From: CAVUXJ01 sp963814975
Lineage (GTDB): Bacteria; Acidobacteriota; Vicinamibacteria; Vicinamibacterales; CAVVIG01
Assembly (NCBI GenBank): GCA_963814975.1
Contig: CAWFFB010000032.1
Location: forward strand, 1 to 64,000
DNA length: 64,000 nucleotides
Direction: 5' to 3'
Shown here: in pieces, positions 11,305 through 20,110 of the stretch
Layout of the letters: every line of letters begins with the position of its first letter
Numbering within the stretch: position 1 is the first letter of the stretch
The notes under the pieces: model-generated
The model's input: the letters and a program-made list of their open reading frames with translations, nothing else
Databases searched by the model: none
Told to the model about the DNA's origin: nothing
Translations under genes and position numbers: made by a program

Positions 11305-12197
11305 GTGACCCATCTCAGACAGGCGATGCTGGACGAGCTCCAGCGTCGTAACTACACGCCGACCACGATCGAGTCCTACCTCCGCGCGGTGGAGCAGTTC
11401 GCGCGGTACTTCAAGCGATCCCCCGATCGCCTCAGTCACACCCATCTTCGGACGTACCAAGCGTATCTCCTGCGCGACCGGAAATTGTCGCCTCGCACGG
11501 TCCGGCTGCACGTGTCGGCGCTGCGCTTCTTCTTCGTGAAGACCCTGCGCCGCCGGTACTCGCTGGACGACACGCCGTACCCAAAGCCCCGCGGCGGCTC
11601 CCCTCGATCCTCCGACTCGACGAGGTGACGCAACTGATCAACGCCGCGCAGAGTCTGTCGCATCGCACGATGCTGATGGTCCTGTACTCGACGGGCATGC
11701 GGAACGCGGAACTGCGCCATCTGCAGGTGGCGGACATCGACAGCCGGCGGATGCTGATTCACATTCAGCGCGGCAAGGGCGGGCCGGATCGCTACGTGCC
11801 GCTCAGCCCGACCTTGTTGGCAACGCTGCGCGTGTACTACCGCTGGATGCGCCCGCGGACGTGGCTGTTCCCGGGGACCGTCAAGGGCTGGCGCGCCGAC
11901 ACCCCGATCACGCCAAAGATCCTCTGGGAGGCGTGCGTCCTGGCCGGCGCGCGTGCGGGGCTGCGGACCCGGGTCTGGCCGCATCTGCTGCGGCATTCGT
12001 ACGCGACGCACTTACTCGAAGCCGGCGCCGACCTGCGCACGATTCAGCTGCTGCTCGGGCATGTGTCGCTGCGGCACACGATCCTCTATCTGCACCTCTC
12101 GCAGCGGCATCTGCAGGCCGTCGCGAATCCACTGGATAGCCTGGCCGTGTCGGCGCCCGACACCGCCGCGCGCTCGCGCCTCTTGCGGCAGCCGTGA
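11305..12197 (+). CDS. Tyrosine recombinase of IS91-like element, one frameshift
   Basis: GTG 11305 follows a perfect AGGAGG (11293-11298). The N-terminal SAM-like domain (TPTTIESYLRAVEQFARYF) is followed by a catalytic domain with Arg in STGMRNAELRHL, HxxR in HLLRHSYATHL, His in LLGHVSLRHT and nucleophile Tyr in TILYLHLS. Near 11592 one base is missing (CGCGGCGGCTCC); restoring it gives PRRRLPSILRLDEV and a single protein of about 297 residues. It lacks the extra segment between the second and third conserved patches that marks integron integrases, so it is not IntI. It overlaps the IS91 transposase by 4 bp (GTGA). Such recombinases commonly accompany IS91-group transposases. Confidence 0.85.
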
Positions 12198-13384
12198 CCC
12201 GGCCACCCTGCGAGGTGGCCGACATCGTGCGCCGACACGGCGATCGGTTTCTGGCGACGCCCCGGGCGTGGCTCACGCCCCGCCATCGGCGCGTCCTCCG
12301 GGCGCTCGTCCAGTGCCGCACCGCGGCGCTGGGCGGCCATCGCGATCGCTGTGAGGCGTGCGCGCAGCCGGGCTTCTCGTACAACAGCTGTCGGGATCGG
12401 CATTGTCCCAAGTGCCTGACGGCCGCCCGCAACGAGTGGGTGGCGGCGCGCGAGCAGGAACTCCTGCCCGTCGGCTACGTCCACGTCGTCTTCACCATGC
12501 CGGCGGTGCTCGCGCCCCTCGCGCTGTCGAACAAGCGCGTCGTGTACGACCTCCTCTTCCGCGCCGCCGCGGCCACCGTGCTCCAGGTCGCGGCGAATCC
12601 GCGCCGGCTCGGGGCCGCCATCGGCGGGCTGATGGTCTTGCACACGTGGGGGCAACGGCTGCAGCATCATCCGCACGTCCACTGCGTCGTGCCAGCCGGT
12701 GGTCTGTCGCCGGATGGTGCCCGCTGGATCCACGCGCGCCCCACCTTCTTTCTCCCCATCGACGTCCTGCGGCAGGTCTTTCGCGGCAAACTCGTGGCGG
12801 GTCTGCGTGAGGCGTTTGCCGAGGGCCGCCTGTCGTTGCCGGGCGCCCTCCAGCCACTCGCGACAGGGCCTGCCTTTCGCACGTTTCTGCAATCGCTCTA
12901 TCGCCAGGCGTGGGTGGTCTACGCGAAGCCGCCCTTTGGCCGTCCCGCGCATGTGCTGCACTACCTCGCGCGGTACACGCATCGCGTGGCGATCTCGAAT
13001 CATCGGCTCGTCGCCGTGACCGATGACACCGTGTCGTTTCGCTGGAAGGACTATCGCCACGGCAGCCAGATCCGCACACTCACGCTCGAGGCCGACGAAT
13101 TTCTCCGACGCTTCCTGCTGCACGTGCTGCCGAAGCGCTTCGTCCGCATTCGCTACTTTGGGGTCTTGGCGCCGCGGTGCCGCACCCACGCGCTGGCGCA
13201 GTGCCGGCAGGCCCTGGCCGTCGATCCGACACCCGCACCGACCGAGGTCCCCGTCGTCGCGAGACCGAAGGGCACGTGGCCGTGCCCGCGCTGTGGTGCG
13301 CCGATGCGCGTGGTCGAACGGCTGACCGCGCGCCAACTCTTTCTCGAGACGCTGATGACCGGGCTGGTCAATGACACCTCGTAG
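12194..13384 (+). CDS. IS91-family HUH (Y1) transposase
   Basis: The product is 396 residues from GTG 12194, coupled to the recombinase by a GTGA overlap. It has an N-terminal zinc-binding domain (RDRCEACAQPGF, CRDRHCPKC), the HUH metal-binding motif HHPHVHCVVPAGG, and the downstream conserved block LARYTHRVAISN with the candidate catalytic Tyr. A C-terminal zinc knuckle is visible in WPCPRCGAPM. IS91 transposases nick one strand and move by rolling-circle replication, which can mobilise adjacent DNA. Its position about 2 kb from the integron array makes it a possible vehicle for cassettes; that is inference. The frame is intact. Confidence 0.93.
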   Translation: MTRPPCEVADIVRRHGDRFLATPRAWLTPRHRRVLRALVQCRTAALGGHRDRCEACAQPGFSYNSCRDRHCPKCLTAARNEWVAAREQELLPVGYVHVVFTMPAVLAPLALSNKRVVYDLLFRAAAATVLQVAANPRRLGAAIGGLMVLHTWGQRLQHHPHVHCVVPAGGLSPDGARWIHARPTFFLPIDVLRQVFRGKLVAGLREAFAEGRLSLPGALQPLATGPAFRTFLQSLYRQAWVVYAKPPFGRPAHVLHYLARYTHRVAISNHRLVAVTDDTVSFRWKDYRHGSQIRTLTLEADEFLRRFLLHVLPKRFVRIRYFGVLAPRCRTHALAQCRQALAVDPTPAPTEVPVVARPKGTWPCPRCGAPMRVVERLTARQLFLETLMTGLVNDTS

Positions 13385-13814
13385 GCCACGTGCCCGTCCG
13401 ACCCGTCGGCCACAGCCGCGCCCGTCCGCGCGATCGCCGGAGGTGTGCGCACACGCGGCCTTCACCGCCATCTGCACCAGATCGACCCTCGGATCCCTGC
13501 CCCCACGACCCGTACACAGCGTCCTCGCGATGGCCGTGCGACGCGAAACGTACCGGCCCCGCGCCGCCGCCGGGGAACCCCCACGATTCAACGCACATAG
13601 CCGGGTCCCGCGTCCGCCGCACACGCCAGCGGCTCCGTCCAAACGGCTCTATCGAAAGTGACCCGGCGGGCCCACGTCCCCGTGCGTTCTCGACGTCCGC
13701 GCGCCGGGTCACTTCCGATAGTCACAATGGAACGACCGGCCCGATTCGCAGCTCGTGGGTTACGCTGCGAGTTGGAGAACTGCACAACGCAGAGCCACTG
13801 CGAAGGAGCCGGTC
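13385..13814. repeat. IS91/IS110 junction with 20-bp inverted repeat (13649-13721)
   Basis: Arms 13649-13668 (CTATCGAAAGTGACCCGGCG) and 13702-13721 (CGCCGGGTCACTTCCGATAG) pair with one mismatch around a 33-bp loop. This would fold into a strong hairpin in DNA or RNA. It may be a terminus of either neighbouring element or a guide-RNA structure of the IS110-type element. No gene is supported in this stretch. Confidence 0.75.
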
Positions 13815-14945
13815 ATGACCAAGGTACGATTCGTCGGTCTCGATGTCCACGCGGAAACCATTGCCGTCGCGGTGGCCGAACCGCAGGGTGAAGTGCGGGC
13901 ACTGGGGATCATTCCGAACCGAGCAGAATCCATCCGACGCCTGGTCAAGAAACTGGGGCCGGTGGGGCAGTTACGTGTGTGCTATGAAGCGGGCCCGACG
14001 GGGTATGTGACGTACTGGCAACTCACCGCGCTCGGCGTGGCGTGCGAGGTGGTCGCGCCGACGCTCGTGCCGACGAAAGCTGGCGATCGGGTCAAGACCG
14101 ACCGGCGCGACGCGCTGAAGCTGGCGCGCAGTTACCGAGCGGGCGACCTCACGCCCGTCTGGGTGCCTGATACGGCGCACGAGGCGCTGCGGGATTTGGT
14201 GCGCGCTCGGGGAGCGGCCAAGAAGGACCAACTGCGCGCCCGGCATCGCCTGGGCAAATTTTTGCTCCGCCAGGGCCGCCGTCCTCCCACCGCCATGAAG
14301 GCGTGGACCCAGCGTCACCTCGCTTGGGTGTACACCGTGCACTTCGAGCACGCGGCACAGGAGGCCACCCTCCTGGATTACGTTCACGAGGTCGAGCACG
14401 TCACGGATCGCATCAAGCGGCTTGAGCGAGCCGTCGATGAAGCGGTGCAACAGGCCCCGACACACATGCGAGCGGTGATTGAGGCCCTGCAGGCACTGCG
14501 CGGCATCGCCTTGGTGTCGGCCGTCACGATTGTCGCGGAAGTCGGCAAGCTGTCCCGATTTGCCAAACCTCGCCAGCTGATGGGATACACCGGTGCGGTC
14601 GCGAGTGAAGACTCCAGTGGGGACCGTACGCATCGGGGCGCGATCACCAAAACGGGCAACGCCCACCTGCGGCACATTGTCGTTGAAGCCGCATGGGCGT
14701 ATCGCCATCCGCCGGCGCTCACCGCCCGGCTGCGAAAACGTCAGGTGCCGCTCGATGACACCGTGAAGGCGATCGCCTGGAAGGCTCAGCTCCGGCTGCA
14801 CGCGCGGTACCGAACGCTGACGGCCAAAGGCAAGTGCTCCCAGCAGGCGGTGACCGCGGTGGCTCGCGAATTGTTAGGGTTTATCTGGGCCATCGGGGTG
14901 GCCGTGGAAGCGAACGGACACGACGCGCGGTCGGCGGCGGCATAG
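13815..14945 (+). CDS. IS110/IS1111-type transposase
   Basis: ATG 13815 follows AAGGAG (13803-13808). The frame extends upstream to 13755, but this Shine-Dalgarno decides the start. The product is 376 residues: N-terminal DEDD RuvC-like domain (FVGLDVHAETIAVAV, CYEAGPTGY, VKTDRRDALKLA), a coiled middle, and a C-terminal Transposase_20 domain (LRGIALVSAVTIVAEVG, SGDRTHRGAITKTGN). The frame is intact, so it may be active. The family uses an element-encoded bridge RNA to choose targets. Its right flank ends close to an integron attC site at 15282, and a known IS1111 subgroup inserts into attC sites, so the position may reflect target choice. Confidence 0.92.
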   Translation: MTKVRFVGLDVHAETIAVAVAEPQGEVRALGIIPNRAESIRRLVKKLGPVGQLRVCYEAGPTGYVTYWQLTALGVACEVVAPTLVPTKAGDRVKTDRRDALKLARSYRAGDLTPVWVPDTAHEALRDLVRARGAAKKDQLRARHRLGKFLLRQGRRPPTAMKAWTQRHLAWVYTVHFEHAAQEATLLDYVHEVEHVTDRIKRLERAVDEAVQQAPTHMRAVIEALQALRGIALVSAVTIVAEVGKLSRFAKPRQLMGYTGAVASEDSSGDRTHRGAITKTGNAHLRHIVVEAAWAYRHPPALTARLRKRQVPLDDTVKAIAWKAQLRLHARYRTLTAKGKCSQQAVTAVARELLGFIWAIGVAVEANGHDARSAAA

Positions 14946-15281
14946 CACGACGCGATCCAGGCCCTGGGATGTAGCAGCGGTAGCGGTCGAGGGGACCCAC
15001 GGATGGAGAATCCTCGAGAGACTCTATGTGGCAAGCCGACAGGCTCGACCCACGCCGATAGTCCGAGGCAGCTCCCGACGGATCATGATTGTGCGGTGTC
15101 GACCCGCGAATATCAGAATGATCAACCGTCGCGACAGTCGCTTCGACTGCTACCGCTACTCCATTCCCGAGGGAAGAAGAAGAGGAACGAAACAACACGA
15201 TGCTTTGACAGGTCGTTCCATATCAGAGTCCTATCGTTTATAGAGTCCTATCGTTTTTATAGAGTCCTATCGTTTATGGGG
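14946..15281. repeat. IS110 right flank with three tandem AGAGTCCTATCGTTT units
   Basis: Three head-to-tail units occupy 15225-15241, 15242-15260 and 15261-15277 (AGAGTCCTATCGTTT(TT)AT), immediately before attC1. The rest of the gap is non-coding and is the expected place for the downstream non-coding part of an IS1111-type element, where that subgroup encodes its guide RNA. The tandem units could be target-site relics of repeated insertion and loss. Confidence 0.65.
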
Positions 15282-15355
15282 ACCTAACGTCTGCGTTTCA
15301 GCCGCGGCGGCTCACGATCGCCCCGCCCGCCGTCGGCTGCAAACGCTGGTTGGGC
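15282..15355 (-). other. attC1 (downstream of MetX-like cassette)
   Basis: On the minus strand the site opens GCCCAAC and closes GTTAGGT. The arms pair as GCGTTTGCAGCCG with CGGCTGAAACGC, leaving one unpaired G, followed by GACGGCGG against CCGCCGCGG. Its length is 74 bp. Confidence 0.9.
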
Positions 15356-15417
15356 GGCCAGTCCGAAAAACCGCGAGATGGTACCGCGACATTACGTGCC
15401 CGCAGCGCGTCACGAAT

Positions 15418-16551
15418 TCATATCGCAAGCAGAGCCTTAATCTCCGCTTCAATGAATTGCGAATCCGTCGAGTTGAGGCCGGCACCGGCCATGTGACCCC
15501 AGAGGGACGGAATCACCTGGAAGCGAGCGCCCGGAATGCTTGCCGCATCGGCCTCGATGTCCGCCGGCGTGAAGTAGAGATCCGTCTCTCCCGCCATGAC
15601 TGTGGCTTTGGCTTTGATCGCACCCAGCGCCCGCTCGAGACTGCCGCCGTATCCCAGGGTTGAGCCCACATCGTTGAGCTGCCAGGTACGGAGCATGGAG
15701 AGCAGATTGTTCGCGTCGCGGCGCGCATACCGCTTCTCCCAGAACCCGGTGATGAAATCTTCCAGCGAGGTGAATCCGAGCTGCCGGTATAGTCCCCGTT
15801 TATAGAAGGGTTGCGAGAATGCCCAACCGGCATAGACGTGTGAAAACGCACGCATCCCCTTGACCGGCTGGTCCTCATAGTTGCCGTCCATCCACGCGGC
15901 ATCTGCAGTGAGGGCAGACCGGACGCTCTGGAGGAACACTGCGTTGTGAGGCGTCGTCTTCGCAGTGCCGCAAAACGGCGCGATACGCTCGACGATGTCC
16001 GGATGGCTCACCGCCCACTGAAACGCTTGTTGAGCGCCCATCGACCACCCGGTAACCAGAGCCACGCGTCGAATGCCGAATCCAGAACTCACCAACCTGT
16101 GCTGCGCCGCAACATCGTCTCGGATCGTGATGGCCGGAAAGTTCATCCGATCGAGCGGTGACGGGGTGTTGCTTGGCGACGAGGACAGCCCATTGCCCAG
16201 TTGATCGAGAACGATGATGAAGTGCTTGTCAGGGTCTAACGCCCGGCCCGGACCGATCAGCCACTCGATGTCGCCGTGTTGTGCGGCATACGGAGTTGGG
16301 TAGAGGATGACGTTGCTCTTGTCGGCATTGAGCCGGCCATGGGTCTTGTACCCAAGTTTCGCATTCGGGAGCGTTACGCCCGATTCAAGTCGCAGGTCCC
16401 CGAGTTCGAACACCCCTTCCTGCGGCAGCTGCCGCTCACCCTGGTCAGCGTAGGCCGCGGACGATGCGAACGGTACGCCGAGGGCCGCAGAGGAGACGAG
16501 GCGAAGCACGTCGCGGCGCGAAAGTTCGAAAGTCTTTCTAATCCCGTGCAT
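15418..16551 (-). CDS. MetX-like alpha/beta hydrolase, exported by Tat (cassette gene)
   Basis: The product is 377 residues from ATG 16551, 32 bp after the attC2 end. The N-terminus has a Tat-type motif (SRRDVLRL) and a hydrophobic stretch ending near ASSAAYA (about 28-35). The fold is that of the homoserine acetyltransferase (MetX) branch of alpha/beta hydrolases: nucleophile elbow GWSMGAQQA with Ser170, acid Asp324 in GETDLYF, His353 in WGHMAGAG. Cytosolic MetX makes O-acetylhomoserine; an exported relative is more likely a hydrolase or acyltransferase acting on an outside substrate, which is unknown. The frame is intact. It is the last cassette before the array end. Confidence 0.85.
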   Translation of the reverse strand: MHGIRKTFELSRRDVLRLVSSAALGVPFASSAAYADQGERQLPQEGVFELGDLRLESGVTLPNAKLGYKTHGRLNADKSNVILYPTPYAAQHGDIEWLIGPGRALDPDKHFIIVLDQLGNGLSSSPSNTPSPLDRMNFPAITIRDDVAAQHRLVSSGFGIRRVALVTGWSMGAQQAFQWAVSHPDIVERIAPFCGTAKTTPHNAVFLQSVRSALTADAAWMDGNYEDQPVKGMRAFSHVYAGWAFSQPFYKRGLYRQLGFTSLEDFITGFWEKRYARRDANNLLSMLRTWQLNDVGSTLGYGGSLERALGAIKAKATVMAGETDLYFTPADIEADAASIPGARFQVIPSLWGHMAGAGLNSTDSQFIEAEIKALLAI

Positions 16552-16582
16552 TCGTCGCCTCCCAACCGTTTTAAGATGGTCA

Positions 16583-16654
16583 GCCCAACACCGGCGCTCA
16601 CCAGCGGCCGCTCTCGATTCGCGCGGCCGTCTGGTGCAGCGAGGCCCGTTAGGC
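16583..16654 (-). other. attC2 (downstream of amidase 1 cassette)
   Basis: On the minus strand it opens GCCTAAC and closes GTTGGGC. The arms CGCTGCACCAGACGGCCGC and GCGGCCGCTGGTGAGCG pair with unpaired G and A. Its arm sequence matches attC5 rather than the other sites. Confidence 0.88.
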
Positions 16655-16723
16655 AGCGTAGTTCACGACGTCTCCAGCCCCAACCGGGCAGGAAGTCCCA
16701 GGTATGACAGGAACCCGGACCCC

Positions 16724-18277
16724 TCACAGAGTGTCAACGCTGGGATGACGAGTATGCCAGCTCGTGGCCTGCTCGTACGCATGGGCGATTCGGCACAGCA
16801 CGGGTTCACTGAGGTGCCGGCCGACGAACTGGATGCTGTACGGCACACCTTCCGCTGAGAACCCCGATGGAAGGCAAATCGCCGGCGTGCCCGCGAAATT
16901 CATCGGCACAGTGAAGAGGTTGGGGCTCTTGAGCGGCGGGTCGTTCGCCGCGCGCCTTGCGGTCGAGGCCGCGTTGAAGGCTGTCATGGAGCCGTATAGT
17001 GTCTCTTTCGAGATGGGCCACGCAGGCGCTCCGCCGGCGGGGCACGCCAGCGCATCCACCGCGCCGAGGACTGCTGTCAGCCGTGCGGTGATCTCCGCTC
17101 GAATCTTCCTCGCGCTAACCAGCTGTGCCTCGGTCGCGCCAGCGCCGAGCTGCAGGAACTCCTGGAAGTACGGGCCATACTCGCTCGCGCGCGACGGGTA
17201 GTTCGCGGCGTGTGCGGCGACGGCCTCCAACTACATAGCAGAAACCATGCCTCGGGAGTGCTGGTCATGTCGGGGAGGTGCACGTCAACGATGTGGGCAC
17301 CCAGGCTCGTCAGCACCTTCAACGCCTCCTCGATTGACCCAGCCTGGCCGCGGTCGACTCCGGCCAGCGCGTACTCACGGTCAAGGCCAATGCGCAGACC
17401 TTCGACGCCTCGGCCGAGCTCGCCCGACATGTTCTGTGTCGGCTCCCGTAAGGAGGTGGGATCCTTGGGATCGAAGCCCGCGATCGCATCGAACATGATG
17501 GCGACGTCGGCCACTCGCCGCGCCATCGGCCCCACGTGATCGAGCGACTCGGCTAGCGGCAGCACGCCGAAGCGGCTTACTCGTCCATAGGTGGGCTTGA
17601 GGCCTACGATGCCGGTGGCCGACGAAGGGTAGCGGATCGACCCGCCGGTGTCGGTGCCGATCGCGGCGAAACAGAGTCCGGCCGCTATAGCCACGCCAGA
17701 ACCGCTCGACGACCCGCCTGCCCAGCGGCTCGCATCCCACGGATTGACCGGAATATCAAAGTCGGGATGGTAGCCGGCCATCGCGCCTTCAGTGAGATTC
17801 AGCTTGCCCAGCACCACCGCACCTGCCGCGTACAGCCTCGATACGATCGTGGCATCGAAGTCCGGCACGAAGTCCTTCAGGACCGGTGTCCCGCCCATCG
17901 TCCGGACGCCCTTCGAGTAGCAGAGGTCCTTGACAGCGATCGGCACGCCGTGCAGTGGCCCGCGATACTTGCCGGCCCGGATCTCCTGCTCGGCCGCACG
18001 GGCTGCGGCCAGGGCCTGCTCCGGCATGATTGCGGCATAGCTCTTTAGCGTGGCGTCGACCCTCGCGATCCGATCCAGCATGCGTTGGGTCAGATCGACC
18101 GGCGAAACATCACGCGAGGCGATGCGCCGGCCGACGTGCCTGGAGGCTCATGTAATGAAGCGGCTCCGCGATACCGGCGTCTGAGGCGGGCAGCGAAGAC
18201 GAGGCGTCGGTACAGGCGTAGATCGGCGCGAAAGCACCCGCACCCAACAAGGCGAGAGCGCTACGTCTGGACATCAT
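16724..18277 (-). CDS. Amidase-signature hydrolase, exported (cassette gene), two frameshifts
   Basis: The N-terminus from ATG 18277 (or 18274) is a Tat-like signal (MMSRRSALALLGAGAFAP) ending IYAC, possibly a lipoprotein. The frame changes near 18120, then a long stretch carries the amidase signature: catalytic Lys in PIAVKDLCY, Ser-cis-Ser region GGSSSGSGVA, nucleophile Ser in GTDTGGSIRYP. A second change near 17225-17235 leads to the C-terminal frame (MEAVAAHAANYPSRA to the stop at 16724), which includes the conserved GTPAICLPSGF. Combined length is about 515 residues, normal for secreted amidases. It is related to, but distinct from, the amidase of the next cassette. It should hydrolyse an amide bond outside the cytoplasm; the substrate is unknown. 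Confidence 0.82.
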
Positions 18278-18376
18278 GTGATCGGCGCTTGACCACACCG
18301 AACGTTTCTTCAACTCGGTGTCAGTAGGGCTCACGAAATATCGCGTGAGTGTCACCTTACACCTCCGAGCGAAGCT

Positions 18377-18449
18377 GCCTAACGTTCGCGATGAGCCGCG
18401 GCGCTCCAGCGCCAGGCCCAGCGCCGACGGCTCCATCGCGTTGTTGGGC
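18377..18449 (-). other. attC3 (downstream of amidase 2 cassette)
   Basis: On the minus strand it opens GCCCAAC and closes GTTAGGC. The arms CGCGATGGAGCCGTCGGCGC and GCGCCGCGGCTCATCGCG pair with an unpaired G beside the AGCCG block, as in attC1, attC4 and attC6. Confidence 0.92.
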
Positions 18450-18476
18450 CGTAGGTTCTCATGTGCAATCGAATGG

Positions 18477-19973
18477 TCACATCACAGGACGTCGCTTCCC
18501 TGCGTCGGTCGTCTGTTCGAATGCGTGAGCCAGGCGAAGAACGGACTCCTCTCCCCACGGCGGCCCGACAATTTGCAGGCCGATTGGTAGACCGTTCTTC
18601 GCGAACCCGCAAGGAACGGATACGGCGGGCAGCCCGTAGGCGTTAAACGGTCTCGTGTTGCGCGCATACAAAGCCGTTCCGGCTTCGTCGTCCTGCGCTT
18701 CGGCGATCGGTATCGGCAAGAGTGGGACGGTCGGTGTGACAAGCAGATCGACATGCGCGAACAGGCCTGGCGCCGCGCGACGCACCTGATCCAGCTCGCG
18801 TCGCCGGTCGATATATGTCGCCGTGCCCACGGCCTCACCGCCGCGCAAACGTCCCAGCACGGGCGGCTGAAACAACTGTGGCGTCTCTCGGACTCGCGCC
18901 GCGTGAAATGCAAAGCCTTCCGCCAACATCACGGCGAGGTGCATTTCCGGACTCACCGGCACAATCACGTCCTGTACGCCCGCGGTCAGCTTCGACAGGA
19001 CGCCAATCGCCTGCTCGACTGCCGTTTGCACATCTGCCTGCAGCCCTGTAAAGAAATATTCCCTCGGCACGCCAACCCGCAGCGATCTCGGCCCGCGCTT
19101 GATGGCCGCCATCAACGCCGGAACCGGTCGATCGACGCTGGTTGCGTCCTGGGCGTCGTAACCGGCGATTGCCTGCAGGAGTATCGCAGCATCCAACACA
19201 CTGCGTGTGAGCGGGCCGACGTGGTCCAGAGACCACGAGAGAGGAATGACTCCACGCGTGCTCACGCGCCCATACGTCGGTTTGAGCCCGACGATACCGC
19301 AGAAGGACGCGGGCAGGCGAACCGATCCTCCTGTGTCGGTCCCGAGGGCGCCGTAACAGAGCGAAGCCGCCACGGCGGCTGCTGATCCGCCGGATGAGCC
19401 TCCAGCGACGTAGTCCCGGTTCCAGGGATTGTGAACAGGACCGAAGTGACTCGATGCGGATGTCGCGCCCAATCCGAACTCATGCAAGTTCTGTTTGCCG
19501 ACGATCACCGCGCCTGCTGCCTTGAGTCGCCGTACGACTTCGGCGTCTTCGGCCGGGACGCGATCCGCAAACTGCCCGCTTCCGCCCGTCGTCCGCGCGC
19601 CCGCCGTATCGAACAAGTCCTTGAGGCCCACAGGAATTCCATGCAGCGGACCCCGCCAACCGCCTTTCATGATCTCCGCTTCCGCGCGTTGCGCGTCCGC
19701 TGTCGCCTGTTCGGCAGTCACGGTGATGAACGCGTTCAAGCTCGGGTCCAAGCGCTGAATCCGCGCCAGGCATGCCGCGGTCAGTTCTTTCGGCGAAACC
19801 TTCTTCGTCCGTACGAGCTCGCTCGCCTCCCACAGCGTAGCCGTCGGCAGGTCGATGGGTGGTGCGAGTGGCGGCGCAGCATCGATGGACGAGGGGATTG
19901 CGGCGGACGCACAGGCGCCACCGGCTATTCTGAGAAAGGTGCGGCGGCTGCAATCCGTGTTCTGCATAGTCAT
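18477..19973 (-). CDS. Amidase-signature hydrolase with Tat signal (cassette gene)
   Basis: The product is 498 residues with an intact frame. The N-terminal CSRRTFLRIAGGACASAA is a twin-arginine signal. The amidase triad is complete: Lys118 (GLKDLFD), cis-Ser193 (GGSSGGSAAA), nucleophile Ser217 (GTDTGGSVRL). The fold is that of GatA-like amidases, but the signal peptide and lack of gatB or gatC neighbours argue against a role in tRNA amidotransfer. It probably hydrolyses amides in the periplasm or outside the cell. It starts 62 bp after attC4. The two adjacent amidase cassettes differ enough in sequence to look like separate acquisitions rather than a recent duplication. Confidence 0.9.
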   Translation of the reverse strand: MTMQNTDCSRRTFLRIAGGACASAAIPSSIDAAPPLAPPIDLPTATLWEASELVRTKKVSPKELTAACLARIQRLDPSLNAFITVTAEQATADAQRAEAEIMKGGWRGPLHGIPVGLKDLFDTAGARTTGGSGQFADRVPAEDAEVVRRLKAAGAVIVGKQNLHEFGLGATSASSHFGPVHNPWNRDYVAGGSSGGSAAAVAASLCYGALGTDTGGSVRLPASFCGIVGLKPTYGRVSTRGVIPLSWSLDHVGPLTRSVLDAAILLQAIAGYDAQDATSVDRPVPALMAAIKRGPRSLRVGVPREYFFTGLQADVQTAVEQAIGVLSKLTAGVQDVIVPVSPEMHLAVMLAEGFAFHAARVRETPQLFQPPVLGRLRGGEAVGTATYIDRRRELDQVRRAAPGLFAHVDLLVTPTVPLLPIPIAEAQDDEAGTALYARNTRPFNAYGLPAVSVPCGFAKNGLPIGLQIVGPPWGEESVLRLAHAFEQTTDAGKRRPVM

Positions 19974-20034
19974 GACCGGTCAATTTGAGGTCAAGGACGG
20001 TGGTCCGGGACACGACGGGAGCGGCATGCAATCG

Positions 20035-20085
20035 GCCCAACGTCGGCGAATGAGCCGCGCGCGTCGGCTCCATTCGAAGTTGGAC
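20035..20085 (-). other. attC4 (downstream of ggt cassette)
   Basis: On the minus strand it opens GTCCAAC and closes GTTGGGC. At 51 bp it is the shortest site. The arms TTCGAATGGAGCCGACGCG and CGCGGCTCATTCG pair with an unpaired G; there is almost no terminal loop. Confidence 0.88.
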
Positions 20086-20110
20086 AGCGCACCTACCCTG
20101 GCTGACCCTT

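Larger units (their letters stand above)
11305..13384 (+). mobile_element. IS91-like element, coding module
   Basis: A recombinase plus HUH transposase form a two-gene operon. The ori and ter ends of IS91 elements have no inverted repeats, so the element borders cannot be placed by eye. The left end probably lies between repeat C (11220) and 11290, the right end between 13385 and 13650. Confidence 0.7.

Noticed and set aside
11305..12197. Tyrosine recombinase as the missing integron integrase IntI
   Set aside because: It lacks the extra segment between the conserved patches that defines IntI, is coupled to an IS91 transposase, and lies at the wrong (3') end of the array.
12086..13642. Long minus-strand frame (about 518 codons) opposite the IS91 transposase
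   Set aside because: It is the mirror frame of a clear transposase with intact motifs; no domain is recognisable.
15225..15277. Tandem repeats as a CRISPR array
   Set aside because: Units are adjacent without spacers and there are no cas genes.
18110..18436. Independent small gene upstream of amidase 1
   Set aside because: Its C-terminal half is the Tat signal and start of the amidase in a shifted frame, and its N-terminal half is attC3.
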